64,000 nucleotides of DNA from Paenibacillus sp. PvR098 (GCF_017833255.1 NZ_JAFIBU010000001.1:2821001-2885000), one strand, 5' to 3'; shown: positions 8,682-17,481, counted from the stretch's first letter. Numbers and translations are program-made. The notes: a model not told the origin generated them from the letters alone.

Positions 8682-9704
8682 ATGTTGACTGTGCAAATCG
8701 TGCTGTTCGATGGCTTCGATCTTCTGGATGCCATTGCACCTTATGAAGTATTCTGCGCTGCCGGAATGGTTGCCGACGGTACGTTGCATGTGGAATTCGT
8801 CACTGCGGAAGGGGCTAGACTCGTCCCGAGCGGCGTGGGCGGGTTGAAAATTGAGGCGAGCGGCAGGCTGAGCCCGCGTCGGGAGGGCATCATACTCGTG
8901 CCTGGCGCGTCCGGCGAGGTGGAAGGAAACGACCCAAATTCCATTCCTGCCATTCTGGCCCGAGCCATGAACACGGAACTGACTGGTATGCTTGAGCAAG
9001 CGCTCGGGTATCCGGGTATCATAGTTGCCACCGTATGCGGGGGTTCTCTGGTGCTGGCCATGGGAGGAATGTTAGAAGGAAGGCCGGCGGTAACCAATCA
9101 CTTGGGGATGGATCTGCTTGGGGCGACGGGTGCCATACCTGTTCTGGCTCGCGTAGTCGATGACGGCGACCTCGTTACCGGAGGCGGTGTAACCTCGGGG
9201 CTCGATGTCGCGCTCCATCTGGTAGAACGGGAGCTTGGGCCGCGTATTGCACATGCTGTAGAGCAATTGTTCGAATATGAACGGAGAGGAACGGTCTGGC
9301 GTAACATCGGTATCCCCCCGCGTAATGGATCGGCGGTCACTGACCCAAACACCGAGTTTGATCCTGCACGCCCTCAAGGTACAACGGCGGATGACATTAC
9401 ACAAGCGTCGGTTTTCGACGGGGAATGGGACGCGACGATCGTCACACCGGTTGGAAAGCTGACGGTCAAACTCCACATAACAACGGTTAATGGAGTTATT
9501 CAAGGTATGGCAAAGCAGGGGGATGAGGTAAGTGAGTTTATCGATCCTGATCTTAAAGGAAATACGCTTTGCTGGTCGCAGCGAATTAAGATGCCGATGC
9601 TTCTGAATTTGAATTTTGCAGTTACGGTTGATGGCGATCATATGACCGGTATCGCTAAAGCCGGTGTATTGCCGGCCTCCAAATTAACAGGGAAGCGAAT
9701 ATAA
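8682..9704 (+). CDS. DJ-1/PfpI-family protein with C-terminal extension
   Basis: 340 residues. Residues 1-200 form a DJ-1/PfpI (GATase1-like) fold of the isonitrile hydratase / GlxA N-terminal type, with nucleophile-elbow motif VATVCGGSLVLAMGG holding the cysteine and a following NHLGMDLL segment. Residues about 235-340 (FDGEWDATIVTPVGKLTVKL ... TGIAKAGVLP) form a separate beta-rich domain I cannot name, like the C-terminal extensions seen on some DJ-1 proteins in lieu of an AraC domain. The start is supported by AGGAGG eight bases upstream. It is followed after 11 bases by the DUF2306 gene, so the two form an operon. Confidence 0.8.
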   Translation: MLTVQIVLFDGFDLLDAIAPYEVFCAAGMVADGTLHVEFVTAEGARLVPSGVGGLKIEASGRLSPRREGIILVPGASGEVEGNDPNSIPAILARAMNTELTGMLEQALGYPGIIVATVCGGSLVLAMGGMLEGRPAVTNHLGMDLLGATGAIPVLARVVDDGDLVTGGGVTSGLDVALHLVERELGPRIAHAVEQLFEYERRGTVWRNIGIPPRNGSAVTDPNTEFDPARPQGTTADDITQASVFDGEWDATIVTPVGKLTVKLHITTVNGVIQGMAKQGDEVSEFIDPDLKGNTLCWSQRIKMPMLLNLNFAVTVDGDHMTGIAKAGVLPASKLTGKRI

Positions 9705-9715
9705 GGGGGAAAAGA

Positions 9716-10372
9716 ATGGGAAGACGCCAATCCTTCTACAAGCTGATCGTGTGGTTCATCGTGATTTACATCCTTTTTGCTTTGGTCAACAATTTCATTC
9801 TCGATCCTGGCGCTGAGACGTTTCTAAGTCATAAAGCAGATCTGGAGCGTGAGCTTCATCCTCGGATCTGGTTAACGGTCATGTACATTCATGTAGGGTT
9901 CGCTTGCGTCGCGATGGCATCGGGGCTCATCAATCTATCAACTCGCAGTTATGAGAAGCATCGTCGTTTTCATCGCGTGAACGGCTACGTATATGTATCG
10001 TCAGTGCTTTTTGTCGTGCTGACTTCCGGATATATGGCGCCCTACGCCACAGGAGGAAAAATAAGCAGCATGGGCTTCAATCTGCTCAATATTCTCTGGC
10101 TGGTCATAACGACGACAGCTCTTATCCATATCTTTAAGAAACGGATTCTTCAGCATCGTCGGTGGATGATCCGGAGCTATGCCTTTTGCTTTACGAATAT
10201 GCTGATCCATCTTCTCACCTTCGTGTTTCACCAGATTATCGGCATCACTTACGCGACCAGCTACACGCTCGGACTTTACGGCTCGATCATGCTGCTCATA
10301 ATTGCTCCAGAAGTGCTTTTTAGAGTTGAGAAACCCATCTGGATTTATCCCAATAAAGGAAAAAAACTTTAG
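9716..10372 (+). CDS. DUF2306 integral membrane protein
   Basis: 218-residue membrane protein with about six hydrophobic segments. The motifs HVGFACVAMASGLINL, HRRFHRVNGYVYV and HRRWMIRSYAF match the DUF2306 family, whose conserved histidines resemble haem ligands of cytochrome b561-type proteins; the function is not established. Ribosome site GGGGGAAAAG lies just upstream, and it is co-transcribed with the DJ-1 gene. Confidence 0.8.
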   Translation: MGRRQSFYKLIVWFIVIYILFALVNNFILDPGAETFLSHKADLERELHPRIWLTVMYIHVGFACVAMASGLINLSTRSYEKHRRFHRVNGYVYVSSVLFVVLTSGYMAPYATGGKISSMGFNLLNILWLVITTTALIHIFKKRILQHRRWMIRSYAFCFTNMLIHLLTFVFHQIIGITYATSYTLGLYGSIMLLIIAPEVLFRVEKPIWIYPNKGKKL

Positions 10373-10402
10373 AGTCCATCAAGTTAGTTCCATGAAACAG
10401 CG

Positions 10403-10507
10403 TCAGTCTAATACTTTATTTTATCGTTCATGGCTGCCGCTGTTACGATTTTTAGGGGTCAGTCTAATACTTTATTTTTCAGTCTAATGGTTTATTTTCT
10501 TTTTACA
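10403..10507 (-). mobile_element. Tn7-type transposon end, family A (terminus at 10507)
   Basis: Read on the minus strand from 10507 this begins TGTAAAAAGAAAATAAACCA. It contains three TnsB-like sites of consensus AAAATAAAGTATTAGACTGA at 10479-10498, 10459-10479 and 10403-10422. The first two directly abut and the third is 36 bases away. TGT start, 7-base offset and site sequence agree with the ends at 6671 and 22578. The element would lie to the left. Confidence 0.6.
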
Positions 10508-10519
10508 CGTAGCGTGATA

Positions 10520-10620
10520 AAGCGTCAGGTCCCGTCCAATAAGTATTAGACTGACTCGAATACGTAAACAGCGGCAGCCTTGGACCGGAAAATAAAGTCC
10601 TAAGACTACCGCTGTTTATT
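10520..10620 (+). mobile_element. Tn7-type transposon end, family A, opposite orientation
   Basis: Two plus-oriented sites, CAATAAGTATTAGACTGA at 10537-10554 and AAAATAAAGTCCTAAGACTA at 10589-10608. Between them lies GTAAACAGCGGCAGCC, which is also present inverted in the neighbouring end at 10436-10450. It looks like the left end of an element stretching rightwards, perhaps to the terminus at 22578. The outermost TGT cannot be placed and a base is missing in the first site, so it is degraded. Confidence 0.5.
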
Positions 10621-10857
10621 CAACTAACGTTATCCGTTAGCGTAACAAGTTGTTGCTTTTTCATGACCCATGAAAATGTGCCACAATTAATAAGCCTCGG
10701 AGTAACATCCCCCGAGGCTTGCATACCGCTAGTATCAGCTACGTTCCCAAGTAGCGATAATCCCGGATTTCGTTTTCATTTCCATTTCGATCATAAGGAT
10801 ACTCATCCTCCATATTATCATCCCTGTGGAGGACTTTCGGTCCGATGCCGCTTGATC

Positions 10858-11122
10858 TTACGCTTGTCCTTGTCCTTTAAACGCATTCATGTCCAAGTAT
10901 GCGATTTCCCAAATGTGACCGTCCAGGTCCTAGAAGCCCCATTGGTACATGAAACCGTGATCTGCCGTTGTCGCCAATCACATGGCAAGCCGCTTTTTCC
11001 TCATCTGTGAACTGCATATTGAACTCAAAGCCGAGCCCCGTGAAAAACGCCATTGATTGTTTTACATTCTTTACATGCAAGTTCACAAAAATGTGTTTGG
11101 AGGTCAATACCATTTCAATCAT
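10858..11122 (-). pseudogene. Glyoxalase/VOC-family protein, internally deleted
   Basis: The N-terminal 50 residues (HIFVNLHVKNVKQSMAFFTG ... EFNMQFTDEEKAACHVIGDN) are typical of a VOC metalloprotein. The frame then jumps: in another frame bases 10975-10858 read ADHGFMYQWGF, a TAG stop, and DLDGHIWEIAYLDMNAFKGQ, the usual C-terminus of the same family. About 60 central residues are missing and one codon has become a stop. It is dead, and was probably part of a set with the SRPBCC and sigma factor genes downstream on the same strand. Confidence 0.8.
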
Positions 11123-11142
11123 CTCAGAATTTGGATTGATAA

Positions 11143-11571
11143 TTAAAATTCTTCTGAATATCTTTTGAAATTGTCCATAATCGCTTGCCAGCCCGCCTGC
11201 TGCATTTCAATGGAATGGGTGCTTTCAGCATCAAAAATTTCAACGACCTTCGTTTCATTTCCTTGATTGACGAAGTTGATATCCACTTTTCTCCCATCTC
11301 CCAGTGTGTATGAAATTTGCTCATGCTGCTTCACTACATCGTATATCCCGCCGAAATCAAAGCCCATGCTGCCGTCTTTCGCTTCCATCCTTGTAAGAAA
11401 CTTGCCACCAACCCGCAAATCATTTTCCGATCTTGGCGAGTGCCATGTCTCTGAAGCCTGATTCCACTTCGTGATGTGTTCCGGTTCAGACCAATACCTC
11501 CATACTTTTTCTACTGGCGCTTGAATGACTGCCTGGACGGTTACTCTTGTTTTTTGATTACTTGTTTCCAT
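11143..11571 (-). CDS. SRPBCC / AHSA1-family protein
   Basis: 142-residue hydrophobic-ligand-binding fold protein. The start VTVQAVIQAPVEKVWRYWSE and the end GWQAIMDNFKRYSE are typical of the AHSA1 (activator of Hsp90 homologue-like) group of START-type proteins. Start at the ATG at 11571, preceded by GAGGTG at good spacing. The family often travels with VOC proteins and SigX5-type sigma factors, as here. Its ligand is unknown. Confidence 0.85.
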   Translation of the reverse strand: METSNQKTRVTVQAVIQAPVEKVWRYWSEPEHITKWNQASETWHSPRSENDLRVGGKFLTRMEAKDGSMGFDFGGIYDVVKQHEQISYTLGDGRKVDINFVNQGNETKVVEIFDAESTHSIEMQQAGWQAIMDNFKRYSEEF

Positions 11572-11638
11572 TTTGAAGCACCTCACTCGATTATTGTTTT
11601 TGATTCTCATTTATTTAGACGAAATCCGATTGCAATAT

Positions 11639-12606
11639 TCATCGGTCTAATTGTTCAGGAAGTCCAAATCGGGAAAATAATTTTGTGTTGATAAAATTTT
11701 GGATGTGGAATATCTTCTTGTTTTTCATTACAATGACGTGAATTCCCCAGGGGACCAAGCAGGTTTTGTCGCTGCTCGGCACATATTGCGCAAAAGCAGG
11801 GTAACCGCCATTCACCGTAGTCGGCAAAACCGGGACCCGTCACAATGCCAGCGTGTAAGCGAAAAAAACTTGAACAGATCGTCCTTGCCGCATACCCACA
11901 TAGGAAAAGGCGGCATAGACATATGGCCTTCTTCATGAAACAAGGCTACCAGTGCATGGATATCAAATCGTTCAAAAGCTTCCACATACCGTGAGAGCAG
12001 TTCTTGATCAGGCTCGACATCCATCAAGCTGTATTCTTCAGAACGGAGTTTCGCTCGATCCATCGTTTTTCTGGCTCTTTGCAAGGCGCTGTTAACTGCT
12101 GCTGGCGACAATCCTAACGTTTCTGCAATCTGTTTGGAGGACCACTCAAATACGTCCTTCAAAATGAGAACTGCACGTTGACGTAGAGGCAAGATTTGCA
12201 AGAGTGCAATAAAACAGAGTTGAAGGGTATCTTTTAGAATGAGTATATCTTCCGGATTTTCCGAAAATGCGGGCGCAGGCCAGATCCAGGATGAGTCAGG
12301 CAACGTTTTGCTGGGTGCGATAATCGTTGACTCGGGGTCGGAAAAGTCAACGGGACGAGTGCGGCGTTTAGCTTGTCTTAGCTTGTCCAGGCATATATTT
12401 GAAGCAATCCGATAGACCCATGTTTTGTAAGAGGATTCCTGTCTGAATGAGTTCCAACTTTGCCAAACACGAATAAAGGTTTCCTGAACGGCATCGTCTG
12501 CGTCATCGATCGATCCTAGCATTCTATAACAGAACGATGTTAACTCCGGCTTCAATCGGTCAAATAACTGAAGTTCTAGAGCATGCTCCAGTGCAGTTTC
12601 GTTCAT
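11639..12606 (-). pseudogene. ECF sigma factor, SigX5/SigJ-like (TIGR02960 type), frameshifted near its end
   Basis: RNA polymerase sigma-70 factor with region 2 (SFCYRMLGSIDDADDAVQET, FIRVWQSWNSF, TWVYRIASNICLDKLR), region 4 (LPLRQRAVLILKDVFEWSSK, LGLSPAAVNSALQRAR) and a SnoaL-like C-terminal domain from about residue 205. The frame breaks near 11820: the reading runs out as SRFCRLR, while the next frame continues LPTTVNGGYPAFAQY through HVIVMKNKKIFHIQNF to a natural end at 11639. One extra T in the run at about 11820 would restore it. This is either a homopolymer error or a real loss. It heads a group with SRPBCC and VOC genes. Confidence 0.8.
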
Positions 12607-12959
12607 TTGGGCCTCCTTCTAAGGTGCGAAACCCTTTTCACACACCACCAAAAAAATGTAAAATGATAGATTAAGAAAAGAAATTCCACATTTTTCTGAA
12701 ATATCCTTCATCATTTGCAACTATAATGCCCGTTACTTCAATGAAAACCAGAGAGCAGCTGCCGCGGCGATCTGCTCCCTGGTTATTTCACTATCGTATC
12801 CCGTTAGCGGAGTATAGCTTCTTTAATAATATTAATTTTGATTAGAATAAATGAAATAAGTCTATTTTTAGTTCAATATGGGCAACTATACATTCAGCAA
12901 AACTATTATTTTCATAATATAGAATTGCAAGTTATTCTACTAATGTGGAGGTGAGTAAA
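12607..12959. other. Divergent intergenic region with a hairpin
   Basis: AT-rich promoter region between the minus-strand sigma factor and the plus-strand small gene. It holds an imperfect hairpin at about 12745-12784 (AACCAG, GAGCAG / CTGCTC, CTGGTT) and the recurring motif CCCGTTAGCGGAGTAT at 12796. Confidence 0.4.
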
Positions 12960-13211
12960 GTGTCAACTATTACAAGAGTAAGTAATGTTTCAAATATGCG
13001 GAGTGAGATGTCTAAATTGGTGGGAAAAAGAATTCAAGTTGTGACTACTAATGGAAGACACATTCGCGGAACAGTGCAATCTGTTGGTAAAGATTTTGTA
13101 GTTATTCGCGGTCAGAGTTTCAACGGCAGAGGAGTACGTACATCTTCATCTTCGTTCTTTCCATTTTTCTTCCCGTTTAACTCACTCCTTTTCTTCTCTC
13201 CCTTCTTCTAA
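12960..13211 (+). CDS. Small protein with DUF2642-like segment
   Basis: 83 residues. LVGKRIQVVTTNGRHIRGTV followed by SVGKDFVVIRG resembles the small SH3/Sm-like fold of DUF2642 proteins, often linked to spores in Bacilli. The C-terminal 20 residues are an unusual Ser/Phe/Pro-rich tail (SSSSFFPFFFPFNS). Start taken at GTG 12960, eight bases beyond a strong GGAGGTGA; GTG 12945 is in frame but overlaps that site. A terminator follows. The role is not known. Confidence 0.6.
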   Translation: MSTITRVSNVSNMRSEMSKLVGKRIQVVTTNGRHIRGTVQSVGKDFVVIRGQSFNGRGVRTSSSSFFPFFFPFNSLLFFSPFF

Positions 13212-13228
13212 ACAACTTAATAAAATAA

Positions 13229-13265
13229 ATAAAGAGTGGTGATTTAACATTACCGCTCTTTATTT
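13229..13265 (+). terminator. Intrinsic terminator of the small DUF2642-like gene
   Basis: Stem AAAGAGTGGT / ATTACCGCTCTTT (with one G-T pair) followed by TATTTTG, 18 bases after the stop codon. Confidence 0.75.
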
Positions 13266-13405
13266 TGTAAATGTCTGGTATAATATTATTAGGTTTAATA
13301 AGTATATATCCTTATAAAAACTTGACGAAAAGACAATATATTCTTTGCATATACTCAAGTAAACTGCCCTTTAGTTGAGTACGGTTCCTTAACCCATCAA
13401 CACTT

Positions 13406-14245
13406 AGAAATAACGGCGGTATAGTTCTCGTCGTCGTTCTCCCCGGAGTTGGGCATAAATTTGAGTAGTTGATGCTTTCTCATGTCCCAACATACCTTGA
13501 ATAAAATCTAAAGGAGCACTATTATCAAGTAACTGACAGGCGTAAGTAGCCGAAACCGATGCGGGTACACGTTTGCTTCAATTTCTCCCCGATCGGCGAG
13601 ACGTTTCAGAGCCCACCTGATTGTTGGGATGGCCATACGCCGCGTAGGGTGTGTATCCGTAACGAATAGTGCTTTGCAGGAGTCCTCGCGGATCGCCAAA
13701 TACTTTTTCAGCCACACTTTGCACTCCGTTGTGAAATAAACTTCTCTCTGCTTTGATCCCTTACCATTAACAATCGCAGAACAGTTCTCCCAATTCAAGT
13801 CCTCAATGTTTATTTTTTCAACTTCTCCGACTCGGCAACCGGTACTGTAAAGGAACTCGAGAAGAGCCCTTTCCCTAAGAGAGTGACAAGAAATCTTTAA
13901 ATGAATTACATCTTCCTCAATTAAGAACTTTGGAATTCGTTTCTCCATCTTAGGTTCACGTAGTTTTAAGGAGGGATTTGAGGTCAGGTATGTTTCCTCA
14001 TAAGCAAAGCGGAAGAGGGAGCGAACAAAACGAATGCGGTGTCCGAGACTACTTGGCTTCAATCGTTCCGACTGTTTTGCTAAGTATTCCTTCAGTAAAT
14101 GAATCGTTATCTCTGAAATATCCAGATCTCCAAGTTCCTTAACAAGATTCCTGAGTTGCAATGCGTATGCCTTCAACGTATTTGGACTAAAGCCTTGGAT
14201 CCGCTTATCAGATTCATACGCTTGCCATAGTTCACTCAAAATCAT
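13406..14245 (-). pseudogene. Tyrosine recombinase (phage-integrase family), frameshifted
   Basis: XerC/D-like site-specific recombinase with an N-terminal SAM-like DNA-binding domain (SPNTLKAYALQLRNLVKELG) and catalytic domain with the first Arg in STGCRVGEVEK, the Lys in GKGSKQREVYF and the HxxR box in YPHRFR. After HRFR the frame is lost; the next frame continues TYACQLLDNSAPLDFIQGML, GHEKASTTQIYAQLRGERRR and ELYRRYF to a stop at 13406. One missing base (CAT reduced to CT) removes the second conserved His and separates the nucleophile Tyr (TQIYAQ). Start at ATG 14245, with ribosome site GGGAGG inside an inverted repeat. Probably an inactive remnant of an integrated element. Confidence 0.8.
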
Positions 14246-14250
14246 AATAA

Positions 14251-14302
14251 AACCTCCCATAAGAGTATCTAATATCTAGTTTGCTCTTATAGGAGGCTTT
14301 TA
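14251..14302. repeat. Inverted repeat covering the recombinase ribosome-binding site
   Basis: Arms CCTCCCATAAGAG and CTCTTATAGGAGG, 18 bases apart. In the minus-strand transcript one arm contains the recombinase Shine-Dalgarno sequence (GGGAGG), so the hairpin would hide it. It may be an attenuator, a terminator, or a recombinase binding site. Confidence 0.6.
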
Positions 14303-14420
14303 AGCTCTTCCTTTGCACTATTGTTATCCGTTAGCGGAATGACCTGTCCTTTATGGACTTTCACTTTTGGCGGGAAAGCCCCAAACTATTCAACCATCAT
14401 GTCCCGTTGGAAAAACCGTC

Positions 14421-14725
14421 CTAATCAAAAGCTGCTGAGTCCCAGGCTTTCCTTAATTCAGATACATTGGAATACCTTCATCCCCTTTCTGGATTCACTG
14501 CCTTTATAGCAACCTCATAAAGTCCCTTTCCAGCCTCCACTTCACAAAGGAACGGTCAAGCATACCACCTAATAGAGCAAAAGCCGTTAAACCCATAGTA
14601 TAGACGTTTGAGTGTTCATCAATTTCAGCACCCAATATAAATTCTTCAGGTCTCATAAATCGAAATGTTTGGAAATCATCGTATGCAGCCAACTTTTTTA
14701 ACTCTCTAACAGTATTGCTTCTCAC
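14421..14725 (-). pseudogene. Serine/threonine protein kinase C-lobe fragment
   Basis: Reads FMRPEEFILGAEIDEHSNVY, TMGLTAFALLGG and DRSFVKWR, matching the late catalytic-domain region (APE-like RPEE, then helix F) of a small kinase family common in Paenibacillus. The N-lobe and catalytic loop are absent. A single lost G near 14540 shifts the frame; the next frame continues GLYEVAIKAVNPERG, a TGA stop and RYSNVSELRKAWDSAAFD to a stop at 14421. Nonfunctional. Confidence 0.65.
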
Positions 14726-14865
14726 AATTTAGACACAACCCGTAAGTAAAACCTAAGCTATACAAAAAAGTATTTGCCTCAAATCAAAGGAGCTTAAATG
14801 ATAGTCCAATCATTCTCTTTTTGTCCAACATATCTTGGAGATATCAAACAAGAGGAGTTGATATT

Positions 14866-15291
14866 TTGGTACGTATTCTCGATAAAGCAGCCGTCCAGCC
14901 GCGTCGTAAATTCAACTTAGCCAATTCATTTATTATCCGCCGTTCACCAGCAAGATCTCGCCTTGCAACAATCACTATACGGATTCCAGTTAATTCTCAA
15001 CCTAATCGGGTAGATTTGATAGCAACCGTGGGTGTCAGAGGTGTCACTGGCATTGCGCAAATTCTCTTTAGAATCTTCCGCGATGGAAGAGAGATCTTCA
15101 ACACACAACAAGGTATCGAATCTGCTGGTTCTGAACAAAATTATGCTGTTACGTTCCAAGCGGAAGATAGAAATGTAAGATCGGGTACCCATATTTACAC
15201 AGTCACAGCAGAAAACCGTACTGCAAATACTAGAGCCGATGTTGTTGGTCCTGTATCGTTTAGTGGGTTAGCCGTTAAAACGAGAACCTAA
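14866..15291 (+). CDS. Exosporium protein C-like spore surface protein
   Basis: 141-residue beta-rich protein. The segments IRRSPARSRLATITIRIPVN, ATVGVRGVTGIAQILFRIFR, DGREIFNTQQGIES and RADVVGPVSFSGLAVKTRT match the family annotated 'exosporium protein C' in Bacillus and Paenibacillus; the name is from memory of those sequences. No signal peptide, as expected for a mother-cell-made spore surface protein. Start at TTG 14866, eight bases after GAGGAG; an upstream TTG at 14821 lacks a site. Followed by a terminator. Confidence 0.6.
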   Translation: MVRILDKAAVQPRRKFNLANSFIIRRSPARSRLATITIRIPVNSQPNRVDLIATVGVRGVTGIAQILFRIFRDGREIFNTQQGIESAGSEQNYAVTFQAEDRNVRSGTHIYTVTAENRTANTRADVVGPVSFSGLAVKTRT

Positions 15292-15384
15292 TACCATATT
15301 TGCAATTTTCAGCACCTGAATAGAGAGCACTGCAAAAGCCTCGATTTTGAGGGAATGGGTACTCCAAGATGGATGAAACAGTAA

Positions 15385-15424
15385 AAAAGCAGCAAGTTCC
15401 TCGTCAGAGGATGAGCTGCTTTTA
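15385..15424 (+). terminator. Intrinsic terminator of the exosporium-type gene
   Basis: Stem AAAAGCAGC, AGTTCCTC / GAGGATGAGCTGCTTTT with loop GTCA, A-run before and T-run after, so it may work in both directions. Confidence 0.75.
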
Positions 15425-15455
15425 CTCTATTAACCTAACCATTCTTTTCACATTC

Positions 15456-15493
15456 ACAACGCGTCTGCCGATCCATGTCGGCAGACGCGTTGT
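15456..15493. repeat. Perfect 16-bp inverted repeat
   Basis: Arms ACAACGCGTCTGCCGA and TCGGCAGACGCGTTGT around a 6-base loop, GC-rich and without a T-run on either side. It lies downstream of the CAP-domain gene (minus strand) and of the exosporium gene (plus strand). It could be a Rho-independent-like hairpin or a repeat element. Confidence 0.7.
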
Positions 15494-15618
15494 AGCTGTT
15501 TATTAAGCTATAGTACCCATTAGTTGAACAAAGCCAAATATGATTTTTTCAATAAATCGGTGTAAGCAAAATAAGAGGTAGAGCCCAAACAGGCTCGCCG
15601 CCTTCCGATCAGGATATC

Positions 15619-17481
15619 CTATCTGTACCACAATTGGACCTTCACCATGCCTGTTGTAGTGGTTGTTACCCCTTTAGTTTCGTTACTGCTATACGATATG
15701 TCGTAAGAAACATTAGCGTGCAGCTTGGCTTTTTTATCAGGGTTACTGCCCGACGCGGACACATCGTTGAAAGACTGCATCAGATTGTCGGCCAGATTTG
15801 GCATTTTCATACCTGAGGCGCTCTCCATCGCAGCTTGCAGCAATGAAAACAGCTCCTTGTTCTTTTGCGGCACAGCTAACGGTTCCAGAGACATTAAAGC
15901 GAAGAAATGACTATTCACCCAAGCATTCATTTGATAATCCTGGTCATTATTCATTTTATCGTGGAACTCCTCGGGATTCATTCCTGCCGGCGTACTCATT
16001 CCATATCGGATCACATATTTGGCAAAGGTCTTACCGGTTTTATCTTTGATAGCATACTCCGCGCTTAAATGATCCGGATCTTTGGTTGATACTTCATACA
16101 GCGAGTAACCGAACTTTCCTAGTGTCCCTTCCGTTTGATTCACTATGCTGTTGAGTTTCGTTTCTCTGTTAGTCGCAGCTTCGTTATTCGCATCTGTCTG
16201 AACTTTCGTCTCACGCGACCCGGCTGCTTCCGGACTGATCATTAGACTGTCCGGCACATCGGCATCAGCCTCAATGCTAGCTGTCCAGCGCTCCTTGTCC
16301 CATTGTACTTTGGCGCCCATTGTTTCACTAATAAAGCGCAGCGGCACATACGTTGAGCCGTTTCGGATGAATGGAGCTTCGCTAATTGTAACGGCTTTAT
16401 CGTTTACATACGCGACGTCGCGGCCGATCGTAAGCTTCATCGTTGTATCTTTGCCCGTTACGATGGCGGTACTGCTTGTTGCATTCCAAAACACCTTCGC
16501 GTTAAGTCGTTCGAAAATACCTCTGAGTGGTACGAACGTCGTGCCGTCGCGCAGTATCGGCGTCACGCTTTGCGGTACGAACTTTCCGTTGAACTTGATT
16601 TGGATGTTGTGTTGAGAGCCAATAGACACAAAGCTTTTCATCGTTCTGAATGACCACGTTTTATTTTGTGTTGCTCCGTTTACGTCGTAGTCTACCGATA
16701 CTGTATATTGCTCGTCATAAGCCAGCGGATAAACCGGGTACAAAAACCATGCGCCGGCATATTCAAAATAAACCGGTACTTTTACGCCGCGTCCGTCGGT
16801 GACGGTTGCTTTAATCCCATCCACATGGAACGGAGGCTGAAACGATATGATGAATCCTGACTTTTCAACGTGGAATTGCTTCAATGGATTCGGAATCTCG
16901 CTCGCTCCGTAGAAAGTGACACCGACATCGGTTTGTCCGTCGTAAGGATAAACTGAAATCTCGTTATTGCCCGTTTTAGCCGACATATTGAGAACAACAT
17001 TGCCATCCGCAATGCCTATACCGAACTCATCCGCATTGGGATCCGTTAACGGACTTCTGTGATAAGCCGTAGTCATCCACGATTCTATGGCCTGAGCAGG
17101 GTTGCTTGTAAAATTAATTATCTCCGACACGACCTGAGAACCCCCAGCAGCCCTCACCCTATCCGTCGGGGATTCCCCGGTAAACCCCGGATTGCCCGGG
17201 GTCTCGTCATGCGTCGATAATCCGTCGGCGGCGGTATCGTTGATGACGATGTAATTCGCATGATTCTCAGCTGCTTTCGTAATATATGGGTTGAGCCTTA
17301 CTGGCTGCAATCCCAATACACCCCTGACCCTATTCAAATGCGCCAGCGCTTCAAGTTGATACGGCTCGTACTCCTCATTCGGTTGGACCGCCTGGGAAGT
17401 TCTGTCGGCCGCAACTGCGGGTGCGCTTTGGCAGCCGATCGCGAATACCACTAAAACAAGAACTATGAATAACCTTTTCAT
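15619..17481 (-). CDS. CAP (SCP-like) domain lipoprotein with copper-amine-oxidase-type stalk domain
   Basis: About 620 residues. Lipoprotein signal peptide with lipobox AIGC near residue 17. CAP/SCP-like domain at about residues 45-170 with the signatures HLNRVRGVLGLQPVRLNPYI, AAENHANYI, GESPTDRVRAAG and GIGIADGNVVLNM. A beta-rich middle leads to a copper_amine_oxidN1 module (KFNGKFVPQSVTPILRDGTT, FVPLRGIFERLNAKVFWN and a second half ending VPLRFISETMGAKVQWDKE). The last 180 residues are unrecognised. CAP domains in spore formers include YkwD-type surface proteins of unclear function. Start at ATG 17481, preceded by GGAG. Single gene on the outer membrane face. Confidence 0.8.
   Translation of the reverse strand: MKRLFIVLVLVVFAIGCQSAPAVAADRTSQAVQPNEEYEPYQLEALAHLNRVRGVLGLQPVRLNPYITKAAENHANYIVINDTAADGLSTHDETPGNPGFTGESPTDRVRAAGGSQVVSEIINFTSNPAQAIESWMTTAYHRSPLTDPNADEFGIGIADGNVVLNMSAKTGNNEISVYPYDGQTDVGVTFYGASEIPNPLKQFHVEKSGFIISFQPPFHVDGIKATVTDGRGVKVPVYFEYAGAWFLYPVYPLAYDEQYTVSVDYDVNGATQNKTWSFRTMKSFVSIGSQHNIQIKFNGKFVPQSVTPILRDGTTFVPLRGIFERLNAKVFWNATSSTAIVTGKDTTMKLTIGRDVAYVNDKAVTISEAPFIRNGSTYVPLRFISETMGAKVQWDKERWTASIEADADVPDSLMISPEAAGSRETKVQTDANNEAATNRETKLNSIVNQTEGTLGKFGYSLYEVSTKDPDHLSAEYAIKDKTGKTFAKYVIRYGMSTPAGMNPEEFHDKMNNDQDYQMNAWVNSHFFALMSLEPLAVPQKNKELFSLLQAAMESASGMKMPNLADNLMQSFNDVSASGSNPDKKAKLHANVSYDISYSSNETKGVTTTTTGMVKVQLWYR

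Larger units (their letters stand above)
10373..10857. other. Intergenic region made of transposon-end-like repeats
   Basis: No gene. Bases 10403-10507 and 10537-10608 carry two opposed clusters of TnsB-site-like repeats (separate entries). Around 10627-10640 is the recurring motif GTTATCCGTTAGCG. The stretch 10645-10857 shows nothing recognisable. Confidence 0.5.
15292..15618. other. Intergenic region with two hairpins
   Basis: No gene. Contains the terminator at 15385-15424 and a perfect 16-bp hairpin at 15456-15493. Bases 15510-15600 show nothing recognisable. Confidence 0.5.

Noticed and set aside
11812..11830. Programmed ribosomal frameshift in the sigma factor
   Set aside because: No slippery heptamer or stimulating structure is apparent; a lost T in a short run explains it.
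13406..14245. Prophage
   Set aside because: A lone recombinase without any phage structural, packaging or lysis genes nearby.
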